A DNA stretch of 64,000 nucleotides from Gastracanthus pulcherrimus (GCA_949152435.1 OX424576.1:147154609-147218608); one strand, 5' to 3'; numbered from the stretch's first letter, positions 47,480 through 61,920 are shown. Notes: a model not told the origin generated them from the sequence alone. A program made the numbers and translations.

Positions 47480-48150
47480 GACCTTCACGGCAGTTCTAAA
47501 TATAAGAAAAAGAGCATCTTTATATTTGCTGCACCTTTGTCTTTAAAATAATAAAAGCACCTTTTCTCCGCGAAGTGCCTTCCATAACCAGGATACTCCG
47601 CGGCGCAAGTCTCCTGCTCCTGCAACAGCGCAAGTCCGTTTCTCTTAGCGCATCGCGCCGGGCTGTAGACTCGATCAAAAGAGCGGCTTACGAGGCTAAA
47701 GCAATGCATTAATTACGATATATACGCGCGTCTCTGGCCCGGAGAGCAACAGCGCTGCAGTGTGTACAGTGCGTGTATCCGCGCGTGTACTCCGCCGTCG
47801 GGAGTACTTGCTCGCAGGCCGCAGCAGGATCCTCTCCGAATACTATGCCTTGATGCTATACAAGAGCATATATATATATATATGTATACAGTGCGCTACG
47901 TGACGTTGTCGCGCTGTAAGCTCCTGCTGCTGTTGCAGCATGCGATAGAGTGCACCGACGACAAATGCAATTTCGGTACCTATCGAAGCTCTGCCGCTGC
48001 AGAAACGCGGGCGATTGCACGTAATGTGGGATTATGGATGTATTATTTTCCGCTGATATTTGCCGATCTGATATGTGAATTTATTTTGAAATTTAATGTA
48101 GATGATGTTAAATATTGGTGGACTATAGAAGAAGCAAAAGCTCCATAATC
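47480..48150. promoter_or_regulatory. GC-rich island 12
   Basis: CpG-rich 47560-48010 with a TA run (47868-47882). An open frame of 128 codons (47762-48148, +) is present but has no recognisable domain. Confidence 0.35.
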
Positions 48151-48707
48151 TTTGTGTGAATTTAAAAATTATAATAATTACGTTACTGTACGGTTTATTC
48201 TACGTATTTCCTTGTAAAATTATCATAACTATAGTAGAAAGTATCAATGAACACAATGCTCGTATTGAAAACTTATAGATTTTTTATAAAACTTCATGAC
48301 TTTCCGAAAAAAGTTACCAGACTGTGTTTAAAAGCTCAATCTAGACTTGTAAATGTTATAGTTCTTAATATTTTCGAAAATAAGACGGGTGGTAACTGTT
48401 TTGAAAAAATACATCCGATTCATAAATTCTTAACAAATTAAAAAAGAAATCTAAATTGTTAAACAAATTGATTCATGAAACAGCTCCATGGTTTAAAAAT
48501 TAACATACGCTATTTGCTAAAAATTGATAACACACAATCAAATATTATTTTAATAAAAAATAAAAGAAAATATGATTATATTGTTTCTATGTAATATTTG
48601 TTAATTTACACAAAGAAATATAAAAGTAGAAAGTAAGAACAACAAACAAATCTAACTAAATACGAGTATTACGAATTCGTTTTTAACTACGTCTAATTTA
48701 ATTGTTA

Positions 48708-48914
48708 GGGTGATGCTAAAACCAGTAGTCACTAAAAAGTACGAGAACCCACTTTTTACATTTAAGTTTCAATTTTGAGTAAACGTCTCTTTGAAAAGTT
48801 GTTATCCTAATATAAAACAACATCTTTTCAGAGAGATATTTCCTCAAAATTCAATAATAAATAAGAAAGTGGTTTCCCGTACTTGCCAATAACACGAAGG
48901 TTTATAGCATCATC
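48708..48914. mobile_element. Foldback MITE with TTA target duplication (PIF/Harbinger-like)
   Basis: The two halves are inverted repeats of about 97 bp, starting GGGTGATGCTAAAACC and ending GGTTTATAGCATCATC, around a short loop near 48810. TTA flanks both sides (48705-48707 and 48915-48917), the usual 3-bp PIF/Harbinger duplication. 207 bp, no ORF. Confidence 0.75.
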
Positions 48915-49199
48915 TTAAACGGTAATTTATGTCAGAGACGTTGTAAATACATTGAGTCAACGTTTCTCTAACGCGCTATTGCTATAAAAAGTACAGATTT
49001 TTCTACATTTCAGTTGAGACTTGAGATACATGCAACCATAGTTTCGGCACAGCCGGCTATGTTGTCATGCGGTTAAAAATTCGTTGTCACAACGAACAGA
49101 TGTATCTGACTCCGATGCATCTAATCATCATTATTGATTCAAGGGTCTATTTTCTTTAAAGTCAATTGAAAAAAGTTTTTTCTTTTAGTGGCTTCAAAA

Positions 49200-50140
49200 G
49201 GCTAAACTCGCTGCAGAACTTTTCGACAAAGGCGTTTGTAATAATATAAGCAATTCGACATTCTATCATTCCACAATCGTGTACTATACAAGTCAACGCC
49301 GCCAACGCTTTCTAATGTGACAACAAAACGAATAAAACGTATTATATACATTTATGAAAACTAGGCCGTTAAATGCCATTCCGTGGCTAAACGAAAACGA
49401 TACACACCGAGCGAGCGACACGGTGATAGCCGCATTATTACACTAATAAAGCAAAACTACATTAAAGCCAAGATAAATCTCCGGCTGACCTACAAAGACA
49501 ATTTCAATCTCATTGATGCACACAGCTCTGGTGCTCTCCGTCCTCCGTCTTTCCACAGCAGAAAGGTCAGGACGCGACTGCTATATATACTGTCCGGAGA
49601 GTTTGTTCTCCTAGCAGCGCAGGAGTGATCGCCATATATACACATACACGCTCCGTGCGCAACTTTGAAAATGAACGGCGCGATCTTTCAGAGCGAGCGA
49701 CGTCATATATACTCGCGCACGAGTTGGAATGTGTGCCGTATAAGTCGGGCGGATCGTTCGGAAACTCTCCGCGCCGGATAAGTATAAAGAGGGAGGATAG
49801 TTTCGGCCGAATTCTAAAGGGTAATTCCCGCGCGTGCACCGCGAGAGAAGTAATAATGACAAAGTTTAGTAACGCCGCGGTGGCTCCGCGGCGGTCAATT
49901 GAGCCGATCCGCCCCCTCTGCTCTGCTTCTCCTTCGTGCAGTGGTCTTATGACTGGGCTCGATGCTCTCGATCCTGACCTAACCTCAGAAATTAAAAGCG
50001 GATCGGCGACTGCGGTAACTTGGTCTACTTGGGATAGAGAATTTATTTTACGTGGAAGTTCATTCGTTTCGTTGAGTAAATTCGAGGTTAAAATGGATTA
50101 TTGTTCGTATAGATGTGTGTAGAAGGGCAGTGAAAATATC
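49200..50140. promoter_or_regulatory. GC-rich island 13
   Basis: Left flank 49255-49345 is A/C rich and right flank 50030-50130 is G/T rich. The centre (49560-50000) has TATATA next to CpG-rich blocks. The 165-codon frame at 49625-50122 has no family resemblance. Confidence 0.35.
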
Positions 50141-50799
50141 GGATGGATAATAAAGATACTTGGTTTATGAAAAAAATAATGAAAATTTAAGGATACGATG
50201 ATATGTATGTAACTTTCATAATAGATAATTATGATAGTATATGCAGAATTTTATGTCTAATATTATTTATTGTCTAATTTGTATCGGAACTAAACTGCAA
50301 AAACTGTAAAAGAGAGGTTTAATTAAAATATATATTTCAATATAATAATTTCTATAGAAAGATTAAATCAAATTTCATATAATTTTTAACATTTTAAACT
50401 TTAACGAGACTTTATGAAAATATCCTTGTACCATCATTATTAATGGTATAAAACTACCAAGGAAAAAAGTGGCGGCGAGCTTTTTCCGACTTTTTCTAAT
50501 AAAATGTTAACGAACTAGTAATTTTAATTAACTTTTCAATGTAATAAGGTAAAAAGCGCGATAAAATCAATACGTTTAATTTTACCTCATGCATTCCTTG
50601 CATAATTAACCCAGTTCTCTGATAAAATACTTATATATGCATGAACTCCAAAGAGAGCTTAACAAATTAATAGAATGTTAAAGCGTAAAATTACTTCATT
50701 TACAATAAATATTGAAATTTTCAAACTAACTCAAACATTACTTTAAACGTAAGATTCTATTCAATCATTTAATTCGTTAAATAGAAACAAATTTTTTAT

Positions 50800-51363
50800 T
50801 TAAATGCCATCAAACCGCAGAATTAAATTTAAACACTTCCCTACCCTAAAGCATAGAACGCAAAAGCGTATTTGCCCAAACTACTCACCATCCACGTTAC
50901 GTAAAAAAGAATTCCCCTCACAAAACTGCAAAAAACCCAAAAACTCACCTAAAAAACCCCGGAAGAAAAACCCGTTAAAAACCTACGTAGACTTCCCAGA
51001 GTGCAAGCCATGCTCGAAAAAAAAGTCCATAAAACCATCGTCCAATCCAGCGGTCCAAAACAAAAAAAAAGGGCAAAAAACGAAATCAGACCATAGACAT
51101 CATAGAGGCGCGTCAAGACTCTCATCGCGTGCACGGCAGGACAGCGAATCTGCCCGGCAGCGGCAAGATAGACGCTCGACCCCCCGACACAGACATACAC
51201 CCACATATCTACACACAGCGACGAAAAACCCGAGAGGAGATACGCCGCGGAAAAGCGGAAAAGCTTTCGAGGACACGTATATACATGCACAGGCGAGCAA
51301 ACACGCGGAGGCGAGCGCATATGAAGGCGATTTCCGCGGCTCGGCGGCCAAGTGGCAGCTCTG

Positions 51364-51399
<36 letters not shown>

Positions 51400-52080
51400 G
51401 CCGCGATAACGGCTACAGCTACGGTGGCCTGATAAGGACCTAACCGCGCCTCTCCTCCCTGCCTTTTTCCCTTCGACGCTTTAATATCTCTCCCTCCCCC
51501 CGAGAGAGAGAGAGAGTGAGAGAGATGCTGCAGCGATCCTCGGCCTTTTTAATTATCTCTCTGTGCAGCAGCCAGCCGGCTCTCGCTGTATATACTCCTA
51601 CTTTCTCACGCACTCTGCGCCTGCAACTGCGCGCTGCTCGGTATCTTCTACTTTTTTTGCTGCTGCTGCGAGGCGCACTGGGCTTTTTTTTTCCCGCGAG
51701 CCTGGATTAACCGTGTTTTGCTTCTTTTTGGCGGCGGCGGGAGTTTCAAACATTTTAATTATGCGTTGTTGAGCTGTCTGGTTAGGCGCTTTATTCGAGC
51801 GTATTATACGATGAGGCTGGGGGGTGGATGGGAGGCTTTGGACGTGGGTGCACGCGCGGGAAAATGTTTGCTTTGTCGGGAGGGGACGATGGTTGGCCGA
51901 GGGTATTTATAATGCGTTTTCGATGCGTTCTCGGGGTTAGTGAGGTTATAGAGAGATATGTGGGTCTTGTGAGGATTTGCGGGGTGGGGCTGAGTTCAAT
52001 TTTTTAATCAATGTAAGGAGGTTTAGTTCGATTTTGAGGAGTTTTTTGGAACTAGAAGTGACTTTGGTAGAAATGTAGGG
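50800..52080. promoter_or_regulatory. GC-rich island 14
   Basis: The clearest case: A+C is 91 of 120 at 50881-51000, then CpG-rich with CT (51367-51397) and GA (51502-51516), then G+T is 40 of 60 at 51841-51900 and 43 of 60 at 51961-52020. The Lys/Pro-rich 201-codon frame (50804-51409) follows from the A/C-rich flank. Confidence 0.45.
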
Positions 52081-53329
52081 TGAATGTTCCTTACAGTGAT
52101 GCTAACCTCATTGATACTCAAATTTAAATTAATTCAATGTAATTTTGACAGGTATTTTACACAATTTAATAAATAACAAGCTCAAAATGTTGTATTCTTA
52201 GTAATAAAGATACGTTTGCTAGAAATATCGAAGGTATTAGTATGTAACATAAACTTCAAATCCCTTTCAGTGATAGCTAATAGATATGTACACTACATCT
52301 TGAACATTATTTTAAACGATTTCTAGTATTATTTTCCGTTTTTGCTGAGAATAATAGATTTTGAAAAATTAAATTTTGGTAATTCCTAATGAAAGAAAAA
52401 ATAAAGTAACTAATTTGTATTTGTATACTGTTAGTATACTTACCTAATTATATTCTTTTTTGAAATAGGAACTGTGAAGAAATATGTTTATACATTTCCA
52501 TATACGCATTCAGTAGAAAAAGAATCGAATATAATCGGACATATTTAACTCGTTCATCTTTCTAATCTCCATCTTTTAGACTGCTTGTAATAATTAATTG
52601 TGTGTATACAAAATCTAAATCGTTTTAAACAGCATTAAAAGTAATAACCGAAAGAAAGAAAAACAAAGTTGTTTAATTTAATTAATTTCGAGTAAAGAAA
52701 TCGTAGTACTGTATTATATTTTATAATTGAAATTCTTTCCTTAGCCCGCATTCCCTTACTCACCAGAACTTTATCAGTTTTTTTTAATTTTTACAGACTT
52801 CTATAAACCAGACTATACTATAAAGTCGACTGTAGAGCAGAATAAAACGAACTCGACAGAATCTTTCCTTCTATAGACCGAGTAATTGTATAAACGAGAA
52901 AGTCAGTCGATTTTAGCACTGCACTTTCATTTAATGTTCTACAGATGAAAAGAATTAAAAACGTTGATTTAATATCTCCCTTTGGTATTAAATGCCTAGG
53001 TTTTAAGTATTAATTGTTAGTTAAGCTCCCGCCAATTTCTTCGTACTTAATTTATATTTCATTAATTAGCAGCAGTTAATCAAAGAGGATGAATTATTTA
53101 TCAAAATTATGAGAAACTTTGAAATTATAATTCGCTAAATCAGTTAGAATTTATCTTTCGTTCAGTCAAAGTTTTGTTAACTACATACATCAGAGAAATA
53201 ATTTAAACTCAAAATGGAATGATAATATTGGTGTGCATATTTCACTTTCTAAAAGTCTGTAAACTCATTATCACATTTTTACGGGAGAAAAAGTTTACTT
53301 ATTCAAATGCTTTTTATTCCAATAGAAAC

Positions 53330-54070
53330 TTCACAAAATGATCTCGTCGTCAGCGATATTTCGAAACAAGCGCATTTGTCCGCGGCGCCAGCCACAAAAG
53401 ATATAACCTCCGTTATAACCAAGCCTTATCACGCGCCGCATGCCCCGGCAAAACTTCTCCACAGCTCGAAATTAAACAAATCCCCGCGTAAATACTCGGC
53501 AAACATTTGCTCAACCCCGTCGCGACAATGGCAGCAATATCTCTCTCACCCTGACACTTGCCAAATTTCATCGATATACTTCGCGTCCTCCGCTATTATA
53601 CCTATACACTCTCCCTCGGCCTTATGCCGTGGATGATCTTTCTCTCCTTTTTTTTCCCCCAAGTTCTCTCGAGCGCCAACGCAAGGCTCTCTCCCCTTCC
53701 GGCGAGTTGTTTGCTTTGGTTATTAGCTGTACCAGCTACAGCGGCTCGGCTTCCTGGTGATGCGAAAAAAATTCTAATTCGCCGCGGCTTGCCGGCGCGA
53801 TAAGCGCGCGACTTTGAGGTTTTTTCTCGCGGGCGCAAGAGCGCTGCGGTGCTCGATGTTTGCGCAGTAGGCGGGGAAGGCTGATTTGAAAAGGAAATTG
53901 GCCGTTTGCGGGAGAGTGGAAAATTTTTAATTTGTCTGCAAAAGTGCAAGAGCGCGAGGGTGGTGTATGGCAGGGTTTTTTTATCGCGAGATGTGGGGGG
54001 TCTTTCCGAAGGGAAATCATAACTTTTGTCATTTGTGTTTTGTTTTGCAGGTGTATACATGACTAGTAAC
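53330..54070. promoter_or_regulatory. GC-rich island 15
   Basis: Left flank 53380-53520 A/C rich, right flank 53860-54050 G/T rich, CpG-rich centre with no long microsatellite. Confidence 0.35.
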
Positions 54071-54489
54071 GTGGAACTTATATTGTGATGTTTGATTTTC
54101 ATAATATGGAGTAGCTTTGAGTATTCATCAGTTATTGATATTGATCCATTTGATTCTTAAGTTTTTCTTTTTCAAGTAATCAGAAATATATTAATTCGGT
54201 AAATGTAGAAAATAATGCAGCAAAACATATTTTTGATTATTTGGACTAATCATTTTTGTTAAAGAATCATATTTTATTTTTAATAAGTGAAAAATTATTT
54301 AAAAAGAAAGTCGTCGACCTATATATGTTGAATTAATGTTTAAATTGATATAATTATATATCTCTTGTATATATTAACTTTTATTTTCTGTAGTATACCT
54401 ATCTAAACTATTAATAAATTTTATACTCATACAGTATAATTATTTATACGGTAAAACAAATATTCACAGCTCATGTAAGACACTAGCAG

Positions 54490-54924
54490 AGTGTTAATAA
54501 ATTTAAATATTTAATAACACTGGGTATCTATGTGCAAAGCAAGTTTTTATTTCAGGTTATAATTAATGTATTTTATAATTTTATTACGTATCCGAATTCG
54601 AGTTACGTACATAGATTGATAATTGATTACTAAACAACATCCTTTTTAATTAAATTGCGGTATATCAAGAATGCATTCTACGTGAAATTGCCATATAACA
54701 ACCAAAGTGTTAACAAATTTAAACATGCAAAGCAGATAACTAGACATCTATGTGTATAAGCAATGTTTGCTTCCAGTTATAATCAATTCACGTATTTCAA
54801 TGCTATTATAAGAATGCTATTTGCAAATTGCATACATCATTATCACGAAACAACATAATTTTCAATCAATTTGCGTTATATCAAGATGCATGCATTCTAC
54901 GCACAACTGTAACATAATATCCAA
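54490..54924. repeat. Diverged tandem duplication, about 216-bp period
   Basis: AGTGTTAATAAATTTAAA (54490) recurs as AGTGTTAACAAATTTAAA (54706). The units stay parallel through CTATGTG, AAACAACAT and TATATCAAGA...GCATTCTACG to CCAA. Confidence 0.75.
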
Positions 54925-54989
54925 AATGCGATATACACTCTCCATTAAAGTTAATTTTCATTTTATATCCAGTCTCTATCACAATATAA

Positions 54990-55800
54990 TTGAATCCCTT
55001 AAATACCACACAACCCCCCGCTAAAAAGAGCAACTCTCCCCGTAATCCCGAATAATCGAGCGAAAAACACCCTCCACCATACAAAAAAAAAGAGAAAAAA
55101 GGAAAAACCGGAAAAACACGAAAGCCCGAATCCAGTTAAGCCCGTTAACAAACTAAGTGCCAGCGTATTACTCTCCCAAAACCCCGTGCAGCCGAGTCGT
55201 TTAAAAGCCGCACCGCCGGCGTCGCACCTCTAATTGTTTTTCGCGCCCGAGCGAGACCAGCCCTTATCGCGTCTGCAAGCTGCCGCGCAATCTCGGCCGC
55301 GATTTGGGTCGAATTATAACGGCCCTGCAGGAATATTCCTTTTCCAACGGGGGCGAAATGACTTTCGACCGTCGCGCTGCCTCTCCCCCCCGTTCTGCCT
55401 TTGCTACTGTGGCCAGGGGCATCGCACTCGGCTCTGTGTATATATAAGCTGCGAAATGCGCGCCGAGTCGAGTCGCATCAATTGCACGAATTAACCGGTA
55501 ACGAGAGTGTTTAGTGCCTTCCTTCTATATAGCTGTTTCTGAGCGCGGCTCTGCTGTGCGCGTGTATATACTCGTAGCTCGGTCCGATCGTTTTGCTCCG
55601 TGCGCCGAGGTGCCTATTTTTTAAGGTTTTTTGTTTAGTGGATCACGTTGCTGGCTACGCTCTGTTATCTCGCTATGACATTTGGCTCGTTGAATATCTG
55701 GTCGGTTGTGTAGAGATTCGAGGTTCTATGGTGTATAGTTTGGAATTTGATCTGAAGTTTTAGAAGAAGGATGGAATAATTCAAAGTTTTGTTGATTGCT
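54990..55800. promoter_or_regulatory. GC-rich island 16
   Basis: A+C is 44 of 60 at 55021-55080 and G+T is 44 of 60 at 55681-55740. CpG-rich 55190-55480. Confidence 0.4.
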
Positions 55801-56284
55801 TCACTGGAGCGATGTTAAATTTTAGATTGGTCAATATTTTTTCGGAGATTGTAACTGTCGGACATTAATGGTGATATAATAATTTTAAATAGGAATTATT
55901 TAATAGAAATCTTGATGTGTACAATTAAAATAAATGTTTTATCTTTAAAACTTACAATAATGTAATAAAGTGATTACAAGATCAGACGAATTGAACATGC
56001 CATTTTGAAAATAATTTTTTTTTTTGAAAGGCAATCATATAATTTTAATTCTAGTAAAAAGACTGCAGTGAACAAAATATTACCTTACTTTTGATACTTC
56101 GTAAAACATATCTTATTAAATGTTTAGTGTTAAAAAATATACTATATCTTAAACTCGTTAGTAAAGTCTAAATAGCAACACCATACTTTTTTGTTAGAAG
56201 ACTTATTAAACTAGAGATAAAACTATATGTTCACATTAATGTGGTGTTCAGTTTTGATAGTATCGACAGTAAGAATTCTTTTGC

Positions 56285-56315
56285 AAAATTAATCATTAAT
56301 AAAATGATTAATTTT
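56285..56315. repeat. Perfect hairpin, 13-bp arms
   Basis: AAAATTAATCATT faces AATGATTAATTTT around AATAA. Confidence 0.85.
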
Positions 56316-57759
56316 GAAATTTCAAAGCTGAAATAACATAATAAAATCAAACAAATAATATAGATATAGAGTTTAAATAAATCTTTGGATCATACACTTT
56401 TTATGGAGTCCCTTAGCGTTGTAAAAAACACATGACATTTTTAATTTAGCATCAAAAAGTTCAAACGAAGTTTTTTCTCGTGTTGTCGTTTTATTTCTGT
56501 TATTTTATAACCAAATTTTCTCTTTTCCATCAGAACTTTTAAGCGGCGATTATGAGAAAACTCTCTTTTAACGCGTTCTTTTTAATTTAACATTTTATCA
56601 TTTTGCAGTGTAATTTCATTGAGAGCATTATTTTTGATGGCATTTAAAATGAAAAAATACTGCATTTTATAACTTGCTGTATTACAGTGCAGCTCCAGAG
56701 TGGAATGAATACATAAGTGTGTGGAATGATATAACATGAACGGATATACAATACTTTAATAACTGTCGTAAAAATTTGTTGCTTTTTAAAAATACAAAAA
56801 AAGTAGCTCGAGCTCGTAGAAAAAATTACAATTATATAACCTGCGCAGTATATATTTAATAAATGCGTATGACTGCGTAAAATGGAGTGACCCATTTATG
56901 CACTTTGGTGATATCATACGACTATACGTGCGATGTTAGTCTCTAGATTTGTGCTTTATTAAGAGTTTAAAACCTTATTAATAGTTTACGCAGCAATGTC
57001 AAATGTAGATTCAATAGAATTAAATAAGCCTATATTGTTGTTTCATTAAATTTTCATCAAAAACGACTATACAACGTATATTTAACCTTCGGTGTTTTTG
57101 AAAGTGTTCTCTGATTTCTTCCACGCAACTTGAATCTGACTTTAAATACGATATTGTCAAAGAATAAAAGTGAAACAATTTGAATTACAAATTTATTCAA
57201 AATATGTTCACGACTTCCGGAAATAACATCGATTTGACTGGGTTATATGGAATCGTGAAAGTATATGAAATGTTTTACAAATAATATTATTACCGTTAAA
57301 TTCTTAGTAAAATATATAACAAAAATCATATCTTATTGCAAAATAATTATATTTCAATTATATTTTAATTTAAAATTCATTTGTATTGATTTTTTAATAT
57401 ATTTAATTTCAAATTTCTAATAGTGTCAATATATTATTATATATGCAAAATTGATGTAAATTTGCTGTAATGCATTACTCACAAAAATAAACAGGTTTTC
57501 ATGATGTCACCTAAAAAACGTTTTTTGCTATTCTAAAATTTCTTCCCAACAGAAACTATAGTATTAAATTGATAACTGAATAAGTGGCTGATATAGTCAA
57601 TTATATTTTAATTATTTTATAAAAATTTAGAATCATAAATCCATGATTAATGCAATAAAATAATTTGTTTCTTTCCTCGTAAAGTTATATCCCTGCTTTA
57701 TGTGCCATCTAAATCAAAATCCATAAAATATCTACTTTTCTGTATTATACAATAAAACA

Positions 57760-57902
57760 CCATTACTCCTTCGTTTCCTGTACTTAAGCAGCCTGTATCT
57801 GTCTTTCTCAACATCTTTCTTAATCTCCTCTCTAATTTTGACTAGCCGTCTCTCGGCACTTTTCCCTCTCATTCTCGCCACTACGTTTTTTCCACGTCTC
57901 TC

Positions 57903-57948
<46 letters not shown>

Positions 57949-58240
57949 TCTCTCTTCTTCATTTTAAAGTGGAGGCAGAAACGTTGGGCGTCGAGGAATT
58001 ATCACGCGCGCGGCCAGCCGTTTAATAAACGTGGCGAGTGGGATCCTAAGTGAGGGGGCCTAATTAAAAAAAGGAATTCGTTTCTCTCTCGCTATGGCGA
58101 GTGAATTTTCTAATGTCTCGTACGCGATTGAATTTGGCCTCGGTAAAACGTCGAGTTACCGCCGGTGATTACGAAATGAGACGATTTTTTCGTTCCGAAG
58201 GGAATATCGCATGTGTAATGTGTATGAATGTATAGCATAT
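57760..58240. promoter_or_regulatory. GC-rich island 17
   Basis: Long CT run (57907-57944) followed by a CpG-rich block (57980-58140). Flank asymmetry is weaker than at other islands. Confidence 0.35.
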
Positions 58241-60739
58241 TTTTTAATAATTTTTAGTACGATTCGTCGTGGATTTAATGTTATGATTGCTAGAGAAAAT
58301 TTCATCAATTAAACCGATTTTTATAGTATAATAAGAATAGTTATGTTTATTTGAATTACTGTATGAAGAGGATTCTTTGGCTATTATCTCTATTTGACGT
58401 ATTTTCTCAAGATGTGAATGAAGTTATAAGTTTTTATTGCTGATAAGAACTATTGAATCACCCGAGTATTGAACTGGAATGCTAGTTCAGATATTTGATT
58501 ATGAAAGTAATGAAGACGATCAGAAGGCGTTTTGTGAAATATTAATGTTTTTATAGTCTTATGTGGTGAATACGTGAGATTAAGTGTTTTTGTAAAGAAA
58601 ATTTTACTTTAATTTTATGGAAAGAAAACTAAAATAATTTTAAACAAATCATGCTCAATATTTTTTAGTTTTTAAATTAAACAATTTATTTTGTAATTAA
58701 TGTACAATTTTATAAAATTATTCAAAATTCTTTTAAAATCGTATTAAAAAATGTATATTACATAATCAGATTTAAATATCAATCTAAAGATATAAAGATT
58801 AATCTTCTAAATTATTAATAATTGGTAAATGTTGCACTTTAACTCACTACCATTCAGTAAGCATACAAAGTATCAAAATATAAAGTAAGTTTGTAACTGC
58901 CCTTGTTAATGAAAGAACTGCTTTAAGATCAAACTTTACTGGTCGTATATCAATTAAACTCTCAGGCAAACTATGCTTCTACTTTTATACTCCAACAAGT
59001 CTGTTTATTACTCATAATTACGGTAAACAAGAAATTACTTCGCCATGCATAACAATAAAAAATTTAATTCTTTCATTGCTGTTCATTATTTTCAAGTATA
59101 AGTTGTTGTAATATTTGTTTTACTTTTCAGATTGAGTCTACCTTTTTGTAGGCACGCACAATAATATTGTAACTTTTTGAAATACTGATAAAATGTTGAA
59201 ATATTTTCAATTGTTAATAAGTTAATATATTTAAATAAACTTTGATTATTCTCTTTTGAATGAAATGACTTAAAACACTGAGTAATAGATTCGATCAATG
59301 CGATGCAATAGGAAAGGTCGATAACATTATATTTACATATTGTAGTCGCTTAATGCAAAAAGCTTGTTTCGGCAAAGTCATGCCGTTGAAAATTCGAGTT
59401 GACCCCAATGCATTTTTTGTTTCTAAATGGCTAAGCAAGTCCGGTGCATCTACAATATCACTTACTTCCTGCTTAGCTGTCTCGTTTAAAAATCTCAACA
59501 ACCACGTCTCACTCGGGCCATTATAATTAGAAATTGCTCAAACGACGTGCCTAAGTACGTAAGACCTTAAAAAGGAGGATATTACATGTGAGAAACATTT
59601 TTGATGCAATAGATATAATTGTTCTTTTATAAATTTACTGGTCATTCAATATTTTATAAACTTTCAACTTATTATGTATTATTTATAAAATATGAAACTT
59701 AATATTTGAACAAATCATTTGATACATAGTTTATTTAATATTTTAAGATTAAGTACTGTAAATGTAGTTATTTCAAAATGTAACTTGTTTTTATCATTAA
59801 ATATTTAATATAGAGTATAGAATAATCCGGCTTTCATGTTTTGCTTTTGCATATGACTGTGTACTTGTTGTTCAAATTACTCAATTCTGTTTTAATCCAA
59901 AAGTGCGTAAATACTAAATGAAACTATTTTTCTCAAAATTTTGAATTCTGATTGTACTTTGACGAATATTTATTTTAAATACAGTATTTTGTTACTAAAT
60001 TTGTTATATTAATTATTAACGGACATTGTTGCCTGGTATATTTAATTACATTGCATTTTAACTTTGATCAGACTTGAATTTAATCTTTTTCACCTATAAA
60101 TCCGGATCAACAATATATTTTTATTATTTTTTTAAAGCTTTTGTAGTTCTACTATTGCCTAAGGCGCATTGAATTATACAATTGTGTGATTGGCGCAGGC
60201 GATCGGATCATGCGCCCATTAGTCACGAAAGAGTCTTGTTAATCTAAAAGAAATATTCTTATGTTCTGCATGTTATATATAAGATAATATATTTATGCTA
60301 ATATAACTTATAAACACTTATTTTGGATTGGCGACACTCGTTTCTAATTATATACTTGCATAAGTAGTCGCGTCATAATATAATCCGACTATAATATTAC
60401 TACAGTTCAAATTGGGTATTTTTGTCACTTTCTTAGTGGTACTTTGACAACCAATTGGTAAATTTACTAAAAACTTTGACAGCACTCAGAGCAGCAGCTT
60501 TATCATGAAACAGTAATATTAATAATCCAGATTTAAATGTGTTTTATAATTCTGCAAACAGTTTTTGCAGTGTAACACATTCTTTTTAAATATTTCTTTA
60601 TCTATAATTGTTACCAATCTAAATAAAAACTTAAAAAGTGTAAAAATTACGAATCTAACATAGTAAAATCTATCAGAACCAGTACATTTTTCAATCTTCA
60701 ACCTACCAATTGCACACCAAAATTAATAATATCCACTCA

Positions 60740-61039
60740 TCAAGCAGCAAATAATGAAAGGCAAAGCAATAAATACACACTCACGCGTCAGCCAATGTTC
60801 CTCAGTATATAATTATATCATCGCACGCATCGGGCAATACCCACGTACGCACGGCATAACTGTCGAACTTCCTGCGTGTTAAATCGACTGCACAGTACGA
60901 TCGCTTCCCCATAATCCTTGCGCACCGTATCACCATACGTCATCCAATATCTTCTTCCCATTACGAATTCCCTCTGTGTGCATACACATCTCTATCTCCT
61001 CTCCTTTTGCAAACAACGCCCATCGCGCCACGAATTTCC

Positions 61040-61126
<87 letters not shown>

Positions 61127-61920
61127 ACCTCCACGTCCATGTGTACCTCGCGTGTATCTACGTATAATAACGACACAGAACGCAAAAACAAAAAATAATA
61201 CCCGCTAACGTGCAGCAGTGGCGGTAGGTTATAGTGTAGCACTGGTCGCGCCGGCCGAATCGTCCGCGTTAAACTGAGAGATAATTGTGCGCGCTATCGC
61301 GTCACTCTCTTTCTCTCTCTCTCTCTCTCTCTTTTGCTGGCTCGTGTGTCCCGCTGACCCTCGCCGTCGCGTATATAACGTACGCTCGCTACTCTGCACG
61401 CGCTCGCCCCCTCGCTCTTCCCTATACGCACATACAATATATGTGTGCGTGCGAATACGTATCAATGCATGTAAGCGAATACATGTGGGTGCATGTGTGC
61501 GAATGTGTGTGTGTGACATATGTATGTATGTATGTATGTGTAGATGTGTATGTATTGATATATGCGTGCACATGCGTGTGTGTGTGTGTGAGTATGCGAG
61601 TGTATTATATACGTGTACATGTTCTTTTACTAGAGGAGAGCTCGTGTGTGGGACGACGACGAACGTGACTTGCCGTGTGATGTGTGCTATAGGCGCGTTT
61701 GTATTACACTTATTACGTATATATGGGAGGCGTGCGCGCGCCTACGGGTACCTGCACACACAGAGCATGCACATGTGGGTGAAACGATGGGACGTAGGAG
61801 TAGCGGAGTTTATTTATTTATTATTACGGCGAGGTGAAAGCTTTCTTGGGTTTTTTTTTCGCTAGTGTAGGTGCTTTTGTGTATTGGTTATACGTGAAGT
61901 CTCATCCGTTGCCGGGAATA
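60740..61920. promoter_or_regulatory. GC-rich island 18
   Basis: Contains the (TA)n at 61044-61122, CT (61304-61331), GTAT units (61521-61538) and TG (61577-61591). Left flank 60700-60780 is A/C rich; right flank 61770-61890 is G/T rich. Confidence 0.4.
61044..61122. repeat. (TA)n microsatellite, 79 nt
   Basis: An uninterrupted AT dinucleotide run, the longest simple repeat in the window. Open frames through it encode only Tyr/Ile repeats. Confidence 0.97.

Noticed and set aside
47762..48148. 128-codon frame on the + strand
   Set aside because: Crosses a TA microsatellite and shows no domain, no splice context and no start context.
49625..50122. 165-codon frame on the + strand
   Set aside because: CpG-rich island DNA keeps stops rare; no domain or codon preference like Tm2 or Atf-2.
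50804..51409. 201-codon Lys/Pro/Arg-rich frame, superficially like a basic nuclear protein
   Set aside because: The Lys/Pro bias is what an A+C-rich flank encodes, and the end is a CT-run Ser/Leu repeat.
61287..61865. 192-codon Cys/Val/Tyr-rich frame on the + strand
   Set aside because: Produced by TG/TGTA repeats; Cys-Val periodicity follows the microsatellite.
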